DNA of 64,000 nt, taken from the NCBI GenBank assembly GCA_027343695.1, contig DAHWKJ010000022.1, positions 1-64,000 on the forward strand. The letters run 5' to 3'. A program made the position numbers and the translations under genes. The notes below the pieces were generated by a model that saw only the letters and a list, made by a program, of their open reading frames with translations, did not search any database and was not told the DNA's origin. Position 1 is the first letter of the stretch, and each line of letters opens with the position of its first letter. Shown one piece after another: positions 43,684 to 51,795 of the stretch. Source of the stretch: Sulfobacillus sp. GTDB taxonomy: Bacteria > Bacillota > Sulfobacillia > Sulfobacillales > Sulfobacillaceae.

Positions 43684-45462
43684 TTATTCGGCATTCCAGA
43701 CGAATTGTGACACGGTGTCTAAGGTCTGAATGCCATACGCCTCCGACGGGTTATTGTGGGACAGAATGGCCACCACATAGTTCCGCCCGCCACCGACGAC
43801 GTGCCCAATGCTATTGATTTCCCAACCGGCGGCGCCAATGGGTAACCATCCATTTTTAAGCGCCACAGTGCTTCCCTGGACGGGGCCCGTCGACACTCCC
43901 CAGGCTTCCCAGCCAATCACGTGTTGCATCAGGTTCAAGGCATATGTCTGTGACCCGGCGGTCAAGACATTATTGGGATAACTTAATAGTTTAAGTAAAG
44001 CCACCTGGTCGGCTGCGGTGGTCTCGGTCAGGCCCCAATAACCTCCTTTGCCAGGGACAGTAGCCGTCATTCCCGCCGCCTGGAGAAAGGCTTCAATCCC
44101 TGCCGAACGCCCTGCGGCATCCCACAAGGACGTCGCCGCCGAATTGCTACTATCTTCGATCATCGGAATCATAAGAGACTGTTCCTGGGTCGTCAAGGGT
44201 CTTCCCGACTTCTGGGATTGCCAGAGCAGCGTCGACATAATCGTGGCTTTGACAATACTGGCGGTATCGAAGCTCAACCCAGGGTTATACGTATAGGTAG
44301 CCCCCGTGTTGGCATTATAGACCGCTACCGAGACGACGGACTGTCTAGTCGCCAGATATTGCGTAAAGGCACTTCCAAAGGGATTTCCGACTCCGACCGG
44401 GAATGTTAGGGATGGTGCTGTTAGGTCCTTTGCGGCTTCATTAAGTAGTTGGATGATAGCGGAATGCTCGGTAATTTGGGTGAACAGTCCACGATGAAGA
44501 TAAGAGGTTGCCGCGGTGACAGCGGCTTGGGCTTGGCCATAGCCTGACCATTGGCTGGTCGCATGACTTAATTGGGCTTTCAGGCCGGATAAGGCCGTTA
44601 CCACGTCTTGAGGCTGATTACTTTCGAGCCCGTCGCTGACTTGGCCTAATATCTGCAACAGTTGAGCCGTGGTGGGGGGCTGGAGTCCTTGGAGCGCTTC
44701 TGTAAGAGTATTCATCATGGTGTGGTACCCCGAAAGTTCGTGTGGCGGGGACGTCGCCAAATAAGTGTTAGCTTGGGTCAGGGCATCTTTAGCGGTCGTG
44801 ACCCCTTGCCAATAGGCACCGGCACTATTGAGGTGTGTTTGTAACGACTCAACATCTTGGAGAACATTACGGGGCTCATTATTCGTCAAACCACCTCCGA
44901 CTGAGGAAAGCTGATGAAGGGTTGCTTCCCAGGTTTGGTACTGGGACTGCCAGGTTTTAATTTTAGCGGTCAGTTGGGAGGGCGTGGTGGCTGTCGTTAC
45001 TTCTTGGTGGACTTGTGGAGCACTGAGTGTTGCGAACTTGCCTTCTATGGTGACCACACGGTTACCCCACGTCAGGGCGAGTTGACGTTCATTGTGCATA
45101 TCCTGACCCAGCAGATGAGCGCTGGAACTCTGAAGGGTAGAAAGTTTAGCCGGTACACCCGATAGAGCCCCAAAATAGGTGGCGGGTAATAGTAAGACAT
45201 GCGCACTTTGGATGCGCGATAGGTCTTGACGCAGCGTACGCAGGACGGTCGGAGCCACACCTAAACTTTGATCTCGGGATAACCGCGCCTGGATTTGGGT
45301 CTCTGCGGTTAAGGCTTGTGCGGCATTTTGGTGCATCCAGAGGCCGAGGCTGCCTCCTAGTACCGAGACTCCTAACACCGAGGCGGTGACGGGCCAAGGC
45401 CAAGCCGTTTTCTTTTTCGAGCGCACCGAAACCTTGGGTTCTGGGATGCGTGGACTAATCAT
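43684..45462 (-). CDS. membrane-anchored class A beta-lactamase-like serine hydrolase with internal duplication
   Basis: 592 residues. One N-terminal membrane anchor (about 25-42) is followed by a helical extracytoplasmic region (about 50-350) and a C-terminal beta-lactamase/DD-peptidase fold. Active-site motifs: SIVK (S402, K405), SSN (438-440) in place of SDN, and KNG (536-538) in place of KTG. The helical region contains two copies of a ~67-residue unit (about 194-262 and 281-346), each starting N-x-P and containing YW/QW-G and TYL/SYL. GCAGGAGG precedes the ATG. It may act on the cell wall or be a non-hydrolytic binder; no Glu166-type omega loop is obvious. Confidence 0.8.
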   Translation of the reverse strand: MISPRIPEPKVSVRSKKKTAWPWPVTASVLGVSVLGGSLGLWMHQNAAQALTAETQIQARLSRDQSLGVAPTVLRTLRQDLSRIQSAHVLLLPATYFGALSGVPAKLSTLQSSSAHLLGQDMHNERQLALTWGNRVVTIEGKFATLSAPQVHQEVTTATTPSQLTAKIKTWQSQYQTWEATLHQLSSVGGGLTNNEPRNVLQDVESLQTHLNSAGAYWQGVTTAKDALTQANTYLATSPPHELSGYHTMMNTLTEALQGLQPPTTAQLLQILGQVSDGLESNQPQDVVTALSGLKAQLSHATSQWSGYGQAQAAVTAATSYLHRGLFTQITEHSAIIQLLNEAAKDLTAPSLTFPVGVGNPFGSAFTQYLATRQSVVSVAVYNANTGATYTYNPGLSFDTASIVKATIMSTLLWQSQKSGRPLTTQEQSLMIPMIEDSSNSAATSLWDAAGRSAGIEAFLQAAGMTATVPGKGGYWGLTETTAADQVALLKLLSYPNNVLTAGSQTYALNLMQHVIGWEAWGVSTGPVQGSTVALKNGWLPIGAAGWEINSIGHVVGGGRNYVVAILSHNNPSEAYGIQTLDTVSQFVWNAE

Positions 45463-45784
45463 AGGGTATCGCCTCCTGCTGTTCTTACCTCTATAACGTC
45501 AGGAATCCCACGGAGGTTACAGCAAACGGCATAAATGACAAAAATTGGGACAAGCGTGCAGAAACGACTCGACATTGGAGACTGACGTTGACCCCTATCG
45601 TTACTGACGTAACGTTAATCGAGGAGAAAAGGTGACCACCGACGGGAATGTGATGGGATGTCCCGTGCGATCGACAGGATTTGCGTGGGTGCCCGCGTGG
45701 TGAGATAGAGATGGTAAAGCCGGTTAGTACCCGTTAGAATGAGCAGCAAGCGGCACTGGTCACGATAGAGGGGATGGTGTCAAC
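45463..45784 (+). other. intergenic regulatory region upstream of the ABC-F gene
   Basis: About 320 bases without a gene. It shares the divergent promoters of the beta-lactamase-like gene and the ABC-F leader. CTGACGT occurs three times, at 45495-45502 (reverse), 45582-45589 and 45604-45611. The last is part of the inverted repeat GTTAC-TGAC-GTAAC at 45600-45613. TAGAAT at 45735-45740 is a possible -10 box. Confidence 0.45.
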
Positions 45785-45814
45785 ATGAAGTTTTCAGCCC
45801 ACATCAAATCCTAA
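45785..45814 (+). CDS. nine-residue leader peptide MKFSAHIKS
   Basis: ATG to TAA encodes MKFSAHIKS, with AGAGGGGA a good distance upstream. It ends at the foot of a terminator hairpin before an ABC-F gene. This is the layout of ribosome-mediated attenuation in ABC-F resistance genes. Confidence 0.6.
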   Translation: MKFSAHIKS

Positions 45815-45846
45815 GGGGCCACAACGGATGTGGACGGCCCCTTTTT
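45799..45846 (+). promoter_or_regulatory. transcription attenuator of the ABC-F gene
   Basis: Terminator stem AAGGGGCC (45813-45820) with GGCCCCTT (45836-45843), followed by T residues. A competing helix, CCACATC (45799-45805, inside the leader coding sequence) with GATGTGG (45827-45833), would enclose the left terminator arm. Leader translation could thus switch the structure. Confidence 0.65.
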
Positions 45847-45862
45847 GTGGGGTGATAATTTG

Positions 45863-47227
45863 TTGCGATTATCGAATATAACCAAACAGATCGACGGCGT
45901 GAACTTGTATCAGAAGGTTTCTCTGACTGCGGAAGCTGGAGAACCGATTGCCCTTATCGGCGCCAACGGCACCGGTAAGACTACTCTGCTAAAAATCCTC
46001 GCCGGGGCATTGCGTCCCGACCAGGGATCGATCCGGAACCCTTTCGGCGATCCGGCATGGTACCACGACCCCGATCCAGGACTCACTGGCTCGTGGGGAC
46101 AACGAGCCTGGATGACCCTTGAGGCATGCCTCAGAACCGACCCCCGATTCATCTTGCTGGACGAACCGACTCGACATTTGGATGACACCCATCAAGAAGC
46201 GCTAGCCCGATGGCTGTTGCGATTAAGCCATAGCCTACAAATCATTGTCAGCCACGACCTGGCGTTTTTAAACCAGGTGGCTACACGCACTTGGTGGATC
46301 CGCAATCACGTCATTGAAGACTTTGGCGGCCCTCCAGAATTTGCGCTTCAGATGGTGGAACAGCAAGAACAGGCCTATCGACGCGCCTTTGAGGCCCAAG
46401 AACGGGAGACCAGAAGGCTATTTACAGACATTCAAGCGACTAAAGAGCAGGCGAGGCGGACCGAATCCGGGACTATCGACAGTGGTCAACGGCGTCTGGC
46501 AAAAAAGGTTGCCAAAAAAGCTAAGAGTCGGGAGATGCGTTTGACGCATCGCATGGAATCTGAGGAGTACCTAAAAGCGCCCTTAGATGCCCATTCGCTA
46601 CGCTTTACTTGGGACCATATAGAAGTCGTGCCCCGGGTGGTGTGGCGGGTAGAGGATGGGGAGGTGGGGTGGACGCATCCGCTGCTTCGCCATCTCTGGT
46701 TGACCCTTAAGGGCGGTGATCGTGTTCGGGTAACGGGACCTAATGGAAGCGGCAAGACGTCTTTACTCGGCGCCATGTGTGGAAATGTTGGACGCCGCGC
46801 CGGGTATTTTCACGGGCCACTCGGGACCATAGGCCGACTTTATCAAGTGGTAGATGCTGAAACGACGGATGTCTTGACCTATTTTAGACGAGGCATCCGG
46901 CTTCCGATGGGGCGCGACCGCGCCTGGCTGCAAGCCTATGGTTTTAGTGCGAAACACTTGTCCCAACAGGTATCTGAGTTAAGCGATGGGGAACGCATGC
47001 GGTTAAACCTCTCGCGCCTCACCGCGACGGGGGTACCCACGCTCATTCTGGATGAACCGGAACATCATCTTGATGAGGATAGTTTAGAGGCCATTTGCCG
47101 CGGGCTTAGGCGATATCCCGGAACGTTGGTGGTGGTATCTCACCACGAGACGCTATGTAATAGTTTAGGTCTTAGCATTCGATGGCACGTGGATCAGGGC
47201 ACCGTGGCGGTTACCTCGGTACCCTAA
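45863..47227 (+). CDS. ABC-F family ATPase with shortened first domain
   Basis: About 454 residues with two soluble ATP-binding domains and no membrane helices, as in ABC-F ribosome-protection or translation factors. Domain 1: Walker A GANGTGKTT (33-41), Walker B LLDEPTRHLDD near 99. Only about 60 residues separate them and the signature reads LTGSWGQR, so the Q-loop and most of the helical subdomain are missing. The charged inter-domain linker (about 170-230) is present. Domain 2: GPNGSGKTS, LSDGER, LILDEPEHHLDED. Start is TTG 45860 or 45863 after GGGGTG. The attenuator upstream suggests antibiotic-induced expression. Confidence 0.85.
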   Translation: MRLSNITKQIDGVNLYQKVSLTAEAGEPIALIGANGTGKTTLLKILAGALRPDQGSIRNPFGDPAWYHDPDPGLTGSWGQRAWMTLEACLRTDPRFILLDEPTRHLDDTHQEALARWLLRLSHSLQIIVSHDLAFLNQVATRTWWIRNHVIEDFGGPPEFALQMVEQQEQAYRRAFEAQERETRRLFTDIQATKEQARRTESGTIDSGQRRLAKKVAKKAKSREMRLTHRMESEEYLKAPLDAHSLRFTWDHIEVVPRVVWRVEDGEVGWTHPLLRHLWLTLKGGDRVRVTGPNGSGKTSLLGAMCGNVGRRAGYFHGPLGTIGRLYQVVDAETTDVLTYFRRGIRLPMGRDRAWLQAYGFSAKHLSQQVSELSDGERMRLNLSRLTATGVPTLILDEPEHHLDEDSLEAICRGLRRYPGTLVVVSHHETLCNSLGLSIRWHVDQGTVAVTSVP

Positions 47228-47237
47228 ATCGGGGTGA

Positions 47238-47582
47238 CTAGGGCTTTATATAGGCGAATCCGGCCTGTTGCTGCGTCACTAATCGTCCCATGGCCGACGG
47301 CACGACCATGGCGTGCGGCAGCAAGTCGGACTCGTCAATATGTTTGGCCCGCATGGTATTGTGACACACGGAGACCTGGAGCCCCTGCTCTTGAAGGTTT
47401 TGAACCTCTTCTAGGTAGGGATTGCTTTTCATGAGAGCTATGGAGATAGCATCTCCTTGAACGACGAGTTCGACGGGAAGATCGGGCATTTCACGGATTA
47501 AATTCTTTACGTTACGCAACACGGCCCCCTGTTTGGCGGAGCTCGATTCATTAATGTGAACTACAACACCCGGAGATGGCAT
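47238..47582 (-). CDS. DsrE-family protein
   Basis: 114 residues. VVVHINESSSAKQGAVLRNVKNLI, VELVVQGDAISIAL and VSVCHNTMRAKHI match the DsrE/DsrF-like fold of small sulfur-relay or unknown-function proteins. The single Cys in VCHNTM is at the position seen in sulfur-carrying members. GAGGAGG precedes the ATG. It stands alone, convergent with the ABC-F gene. A role in sulfur metabolism is plausible for this organism type but not shown. Confidence 0.82.
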   Translation of the reverse strand: MPSPGVVVHINESSSAKQGAVLRNVKNLIREMPDLPVELVVQGDAISIALMKSNPYLEEVQNLQEQGLQVSVCHNTMRAKHIDESDLLPHAMVVPSAMGRLVTQQQAGFAYIKP

Positions 47583-47768
47583 GAGAGACCTCCTCGTAAG
47601 GAATCCAATGGATCGGCTTCATATTACTCAGAGCAATTATACCGTGCAAGTAGACCATAACTCAAAAACAGTCTCCCCAAGAGGCCTCTGGTGGCTGTTC
47701 CCGGCGTCAATTGGCACCCCCCCTATCGGTGTTGGATAGAATTGGGTAAAATGGAGAGGATAGCATGG

Positions 47769-48293
47769 ATGATCGGGGGATATGGAATGCCTGAAGGGCC
47801 GGACTTAACCATTATTCGCCACTTGAAGTCTAAGGGTCGGTATCAGGAAGCCAAGGATCAGCTGGCTGCATGGTTGGAGGCTGAAGGAGATAATCCACGA
47901 TTGGTGCTGGAGATGGCATTTACTCTGGATAATCTCGGCGAAGAAATGGAGGCCATCGGATACTACCAACGAGCTTTTGATCTTGGACTCGATATCAGCC
48001 AAAGGGCGGACGCTTACATTGGGCTTGGGAGTAGTCTAAAAGTGTTAGGAAGAACCTGGGAATCTCGCAAGGTGCTGGAAGAGGGACTGGCCGAATTCCC
48101 GAGTCATCCCAGTATGCGTGTCTTTTATGGTTTAACGCTGTTTCAAGATGGTAACCCAGCTGATGCGCTCCGCCAAATATTAGAGGTGACCATTCGAGAA
48201 GTCACGCACACGGAGTTCACGCCATACCGCAAAACCCTTCAGTACTATTGCGATCACCTGACGGAATCCTGGCCGGTGCCGTCGAAAGACTAG
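47769..48293 (+). CDS. tetratricopeptide-repeat protein
   Basis: About 174 residues with three to four TPR-like helix pairs (GRYQEAKDQLAAWLEAEGDNPRLVLEMAFTLDNLG; EAIGYYQRAFDLG; ADAYIGLGSSLKVLGRTWESRKVLEEGL; FYGLTLFQDGNPADALRQIL). It resembles the TPR_5-type cytosolic proteins of Bacilli, with protein-protein binding inferred. Two starts are possible: ATG 47769 (GGAGAGG upstream) or ATG 47787 (GGGGGA upstream). It stands alone. Confidence 0.78.
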   Translation: MIGGYGMPEGPDLTIIRHLKSKGRYQEAKDQLAAWLEAEGDNPRLVLEMAFTLDNLGEEMEAIGYYQRAFDLGLDISQRADAYIGLGSSLKVLGRTWESRKVLEEGLAEFPSHPSMRVFYGLTLFQDGNPADALRQILEVTIREVTHTEFTPYRKTLQYYCDHLTESWPVPSKD

Positions 48294-48479
48294 GAATGTC
48301 GCGACGGGCTAAAATCTACTAGCTCTTACTGCGGGTTACTAATTCATTTGGGCCACGGATGCGATCGTGGTGACTGGACTCGCTTACAAATTTTGTGATA
48401 TTTTGGGGGAACGCATAGGATTTCTGTGAGTGCCACACGGCTCATAGTGGCCGTGACCCACACCAGGAGGCCTCAAATC

Positions 48480-48803
48480 GTGAAAATGATCGTCGCCATC
48501 GTACAAAATGCGGATCGAGAAAACCTGACCGCTGCGTTATTAGAGGCTAAAATCCCTCACACCCGACTGAATACTACGGGAGGGTTTCTTCGCGCCGGGA
48601 ATACCACCCTTGTCATCGGAATTGAAGACGACCAGGTGGATACCGTGCTGGGGATCGTCGAAAAATCTTGTAAAGAACGCGAGCAATTGCACCGACCTGG
48701 CCATGGAGCACTCCATGCCGACGCCTATGCGGCTCCAGCAAAAGTGCTCATTGGCGGTGCCACAATCTTCGTGATGAATCTGGACCAATTTCGTAAAATT
48801 TGA
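48480..48803 (+). CDS. darA: cyclic-di-AMP receptor (DarA/PstA family)
   Basis: 107 residues, PII-like. It has VKMIVAIVQNADRENLTAALLEAKIPHTRLNTTGGFLRAGNTTLVIGIEDDQVD; the TTGGFL-x2-GNTT loop is diagnostic of the c-di-AMP-binding PstA/DarA family. The C-terminus GGATIFVMNLDQFRKI closes the fold. The GTG at 48480 has AGGAGG nine bases upstream; the frame upstream to 48426 has no ribosome site. With pgpH in the same window, c-di-AMP signalling is well supported. Its target is unknown. Confidence 0.9.
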   Translation: MKMIVAIVQNADRENLTAALLEAKIPHTRLNTTGGFLRAGNTTLVIGIEDDQVDTVLGIVEKSCKEREQLHRPGHGALHADAYAAPAKVLIGGATIFVMNLDQFRKI

Positions 48804-48815
48804 CGGCCTGATGGG

Positions 48816-49439
48816 TTAGGCACGGAGGTTTAACATCCGCAGTACCTGGTCCTGTTTATTCAGATCATGGTCGTATAGCCCACGTGAAGCCATGGTAATA
48901 GTTTGACTTCCAGGTTTCTTAATGCCTCTCATGGTCATACAGAGGTGCTCCGCTTCAATGACAACCATGACGCCTTGGGGCTCTAGGGTTTCGTGAAGAA
49001 CCGTCGCGATGGTGTTGGTCATGCGTTCTTGTATTTGAGGGCGTTTAGCCACTTGGTCTACGAGGCGGGCCAACTTCGATAGTCCGGTGACCACACCATC
49101 GGCAGGAAGATAGGCGACGTGGGCCTGACCGTAAAAGGGAAGTAAGTGGTGCTCGCACGCCGAATAAAACGTAATATCTTTGACCAGAACCAGCTCATTG
49201 TGCTCGACGTGGAAGCGCGCTGATAGTTCATCGCTTGGATTACTGTGAAGGCCGGAAAAAATCTCTTCGTACATCCGAGCGACCCGCTTTGGGGTGTCCA
49301 TGAGCCCTTCGCGGTCGGGATCCTCACCGATCGCTTCTAAAATTAGACGGACCGCGTGCTCCAATTTTTCGTGGTCTACAGCGGTCACTGGTGCGAGTGC
49401 ACTGGCCCGCGACGGATGTACTCCCAAACGTTGTGACAT
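48816..49439 (-). CDS. folE: GTP cyclohydrolase I
   Basis: 207 residues. Zinc and catalytic residues lie in [21 protein letters not shown] and [17 protein letters not shown]. The N-terminus has [31 protein letters not shown]. It makes 7,8-dihydroneopterin triphosphate, first step to folate (and queuosine precursors). The ATG at 49439 has AGAAGGA upstream; 32 more codons upstream lack a ribosome site. It is convergent with darA, 12 bases apart. Confidence 0.95.
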   Translation of the reverse strand: MSQRLGVHPSRASALAPVTAVDHEKLEHAVRLILEAIGEDPDREGLMDTPKRVARMYEEIFSGLHSNPSDELSARFHVEHNELVLVKDITFYSACEHHLLPFYGQAHVAYLPADGVVTGLSKLARLVDQVAKRPQIQERMTNTIATVLHETLEPQGVMVVIEAEHLCMTMRGIKKPGSQTITMASRGLYDHDLNKQDQVLRMLNLRA

Positions 49440-49784
49440 GGAATCTTTCCTTCTCTCTTGGTGTAGTGTATTACGGCATGCCACGCATTTAGATGACGCA
49501 TCACAGTTTCCATGCCACAACGAGCATGGCTTCATGAGATTGGATTCGCTAGGGAGAGTCGTGGCTCAATGTGGGCACTATACGTTCCGAAATCTCAAAC
49601 TCTAACCATACACGTACAACTAGGACGATGACGCTTAAAAATTGTACTACAACTCAAGAGAGGGGTAAATCTGATGGCTTGGTCCTCGGGAAATTCCTCT
49701 CGAGAGAATGTATCCCCATCCTATGCGAATCTTCAAAGAGTTCCACACATCATTCATGAAAACCAGGAATCTAGGAATCCTTCG
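49440..49784. other. intergenic region upstream of folE
   Basis: About 345 bases with no gene I can support. It should hold the folE promoter on the minus strand. A CATG-(10)-CATG hairpin lies near 49513-49533 and the palindrome CTCTCGAGAG at 49697-49706. Confidence 0.4.
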
Positions 49785-50110
49785 TGTCCGACAGGGGGAG
49801 CGCTCCCGACGGTCCGGCCGTGTCGCAGGCTCGGGGGGTGTATGGACTAATGTTGGGAGCCAGCGCCTCCTGAACGGTTTGCGGTAGGTTCGCATCGAGT
49901 CGCGCCGAGAAGACCTGGGTGTCAGGTGATCGGGGTGGGCCGAATCACAGTGCCTACCATCCCCGCTTCGATGGTGTCGGCTAACGCCACGAACTGTGTA
50001 GGGTAAAATTAATCCCCCGCCGATTCCTGCCACATACTCGCCAGGGGCTAGTCCGCGAGTCAAACCAAAGTCCTCGAACACCCCACGCGGGAGTGGCGAC
50101 TCACGCGACC
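49785..50110 (-). pseudogene. decayed protein-coding gene, family not recognised
   Basis: On the minus strand three protein-like segments follow each other in different frames. First FEDFGLTRGLAPGEYVAGIG near 50080-50000, then FVALADTIEAGMVGTVIR near 49980-49925 ending at a TGA, then VFSARLDANLPQTVQEALAP near 49920-49850, running to a TAG near 49784. Codon usage and composition look like real protein in each, but two frame changes are needed to join them. No start codon with a ribosome site is seen. I read this as a frameshifted remnant lying downstream of the methyltransferase gene. Its original function cannot be named. Confidence 0.4.
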
Positions 50111-50118
50111 AGGGTTTG

Positions 50119-50949
50119 TTAAGTGGGTTTGCGCACCCATAGCCATCCGCTATGGCCCGGGACGTCAAAGTAGCCAACTTGACCGATGATGGTGTGTAAG
50201 GTCTTTGCGACGAAATCGAAAAGACAGCGTTTCACACCGGGATCTTGTAGTTCTGGGTCTGTCAAACCCCGTTGCCAAAAACCGCTGCCATAATAGGCTA
50301 GGGCTGAGTTGACATCGGGGAACCGTAGGCCAGATGCCCGGCGCTCCGAAGCCACCATGGAAGGGTCGGGAAAATTATCGGCTCCATGATCCAAGTTGTA
50401 GGTGTGGATGGTTAAGGGAAGCGGGCGGCCGAGGCAATGTTCTACGGCTTGAGTATGGATCGCGAGGAGACTTTGTAGCGAGTTGGATCCATGGGCTAGG
50501 GTCAACACCAAGCCACCGGGCTTAGTCACTCTCCACGCTTCACGCAATGCCACTCGGGGATGCTTTACATGGTAGAGCATGAAGTGTAGACCGACCCAGT
50601 CAAAAGAGTCATCCTCGAACGGTAAATTTTCGGCATCGCCATGACACAGTGTGGACCGGGAATCGCCTGCGGTTTCTTGTTGCATCGTGGATACCATCGC
50701 CATCGACGCATCCAAACCGGTATAGCGTACAGTGGGAGGGCAAAGGCTACGCACGCTTTGGTACCACTTGCCGGTTCCCATGCCGATATCTAAGATGGCG
50801 TGGCAGGGGGCAGCGGCTAAGGCCCATGCTGTCATTTCATCAAAGATCGAGCCTGTTCCGGTCCCGTAGAGTTCTTGAGCCCGGATCCGAATCGTCAGAC
50901 CATCCGTCGTACCGTAGGCTCTTTCTAAGAAATCCGGATCGGTCATCAT
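50119..50949 (-). CDS. class I SAM-dependent methyltransferase
   Basis: 276 residues. Motif I is ILDIGMGTGKWYQSV, motif II YTGLDASMAMV, then LCHGDAENLPFEDDSFDWVGLHFMLYHV and the post-motif WRVTKPGGLVLTLAHGS. This is the UbiE/Methyltransf_11 type. The substrate is unknown; the C-terminal part (PLTIHTYNL, GLRFPDVNSALAYY) is not diagnostic. The start is one of two adjacent ATGs (50949/50946), with a weak AAGGA upstream. It precedes a degraded gene and follows the crcB pair on the same strand. Confidence 0.82.
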   Translation of the reverse strand: MMTDPDFLERAYGTTDGLTIRIRAQELYGTGTGSIFDEMTAWALAAAPCHAILDIGMGTGKWYQSVRSLCPPTVRYTGLDASMAMVSTMQQETAGDSRSTLCHGDAENLPFEDDSFDWVGLHFMLYHVKHPRVALREAWRVTKPGGLVLTLAHGSNSLQSLLAIHTQAVEHCLGRPLPLTIHTYNLDHGADNFPDPSMVASERRASGLRFPDVNSALAYYGSGFWQRGLTDPELQDPGVKRCLFDFVAKTLHTIIGQVGYFDVPGHSGWLWVRKPT

Positions 50950-50997
50950 GAGAGCATCAGTCCTTGTCGTGGGTAGACCCACCACGGGCTTCTAGAT

Positions 50998-51408
50998 TTA
51001 GGTTTCATCAGGATCCTCCGATTCGGATTGACGCCACTCGATCCAGGCTCGGGCTAGTGACATGCCCAGCACCGTGGCCAAGAGCCCACCGAGAATACTT
51101 CCTGCTCCATATAGAATACTCCGCCCTACTAAGTTTTGTAATAGGAGATGGTAGAGCCCATAGGTGAACGTAGAAAACGTGGTATATCCCCCGAGGATTC
51201 CCACCGCAATGAATAGACGGGCATCTTGCGACAGGATCGCGTAATCGATTACGAGCGTCATTACCACACCAATCACGAGGGATCCGGACAGGTTGATCAC
51301 AAAAAAACTCCAAGGGAATGTTTGACTCGGAATAATTAGGCTGAGGCTATACCGCAAGACAGCCCCAATGCCCCCCCCTAAACCTACCCATAAATACGAA
51401 CGGATCAC
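50998..51408 (-). CDS. crcB: fluoride channel CrcB/Fluc, second subunit
   Basis: 136 residues, four helices. Family motifs GGGIGAVLRYSL, FFVINLSGSLVIG and GILGGYTTFSTFTYG are intact, including the N-x2-G turn and the TTFSTF pore motif. Fluc channels export F- as dual-topology dimers. The ATG at 51408 overlaps the stop of the upstream crcB copy (ATGA), so the two are probably made together and may form a heterodimer. Confidence 0.93.
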   Translation of the reverse strand: MIRSYLWVGLGGGIGAVLRYSLSLIIPSQTFPWSFFVINLSGSLVIGVVMTLVIDYAILSQDARLFIAVGILGGYTTFSTFTYGLYHLLLQNLVGRSILYGAGSILGGLLATVLGMSLARAWIEWRQSESEDPDET

Positions 51409-51767
51409 GAAAAATTCCCACCCAACCAGGTGCCCACGACCACCATCAGGAGTCCTAGACCGACACTGAGGATTGGATTTGTTACCGCGGCCCAGAACTC
51501 GCCTTGTTCCACGAGTCGGATCGTCTCATAAGAAAAGGTCGAAAAGGTTGTGAACGCACCCGTAAACCCCACATCGAGCAACAGGAGTCCGACGGTATGC
51601 ACGAGAGGGCTCGCTATAAGAAATCCAATCAGGAGGCATCCGAGACTATTGATGACCATCGTGGCCACAGGCAGGGTAGCGGAGGTTCTTTGACCGACGT
51701 ATTGACTCAACCCAAAGCGTGCCATGGCGCCGCCACTTCCGCCCAAGAACACGTACACGATATCCAA
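51405..51767 (-). CDS. crcB: fluoride channel CrcB/Fluc, first subunit
   Basis: 120 residues from a TTG at 51767 (GGGGG upstream); the frame is open further upstream but overlaps the DUF190 gene. It has GGSGGAMARFGL, TMVINSLGCLLIG and GFTGAFTTFSTFSYE. It is paired with a second copy in an operon, typical of heterodimeric Fluc channels in Firmicutes. A DUF190 gene precedes it. No fluoride riboswitch was recognised upstream. Confidence 0.88.
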   Translation of the reverse strand: MDIVYVFLGGSGGAMARFGLSQYVGQRTSATLPVATMVINSLGCLLIGFLIASPLVHTVGLLLLDVGFTGAFTTFSTFSYETIRLVEQGEFWAAVTNPILSVGLGLLMVVVGTWLGGNFS

Positions 51768-51795
51768 ACCACGGGGCCCCCTTATGTCGTATGCC

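Noticed and set aside
49647-50177. 177-codon minus-strand open frame
   Set aside because: Composition becomes Arg/Pro-rich after the first third, it overlaps the 3' end of the methyltransferase gene, and better protein-like signal jumps between frames; treated as a decayed gene.
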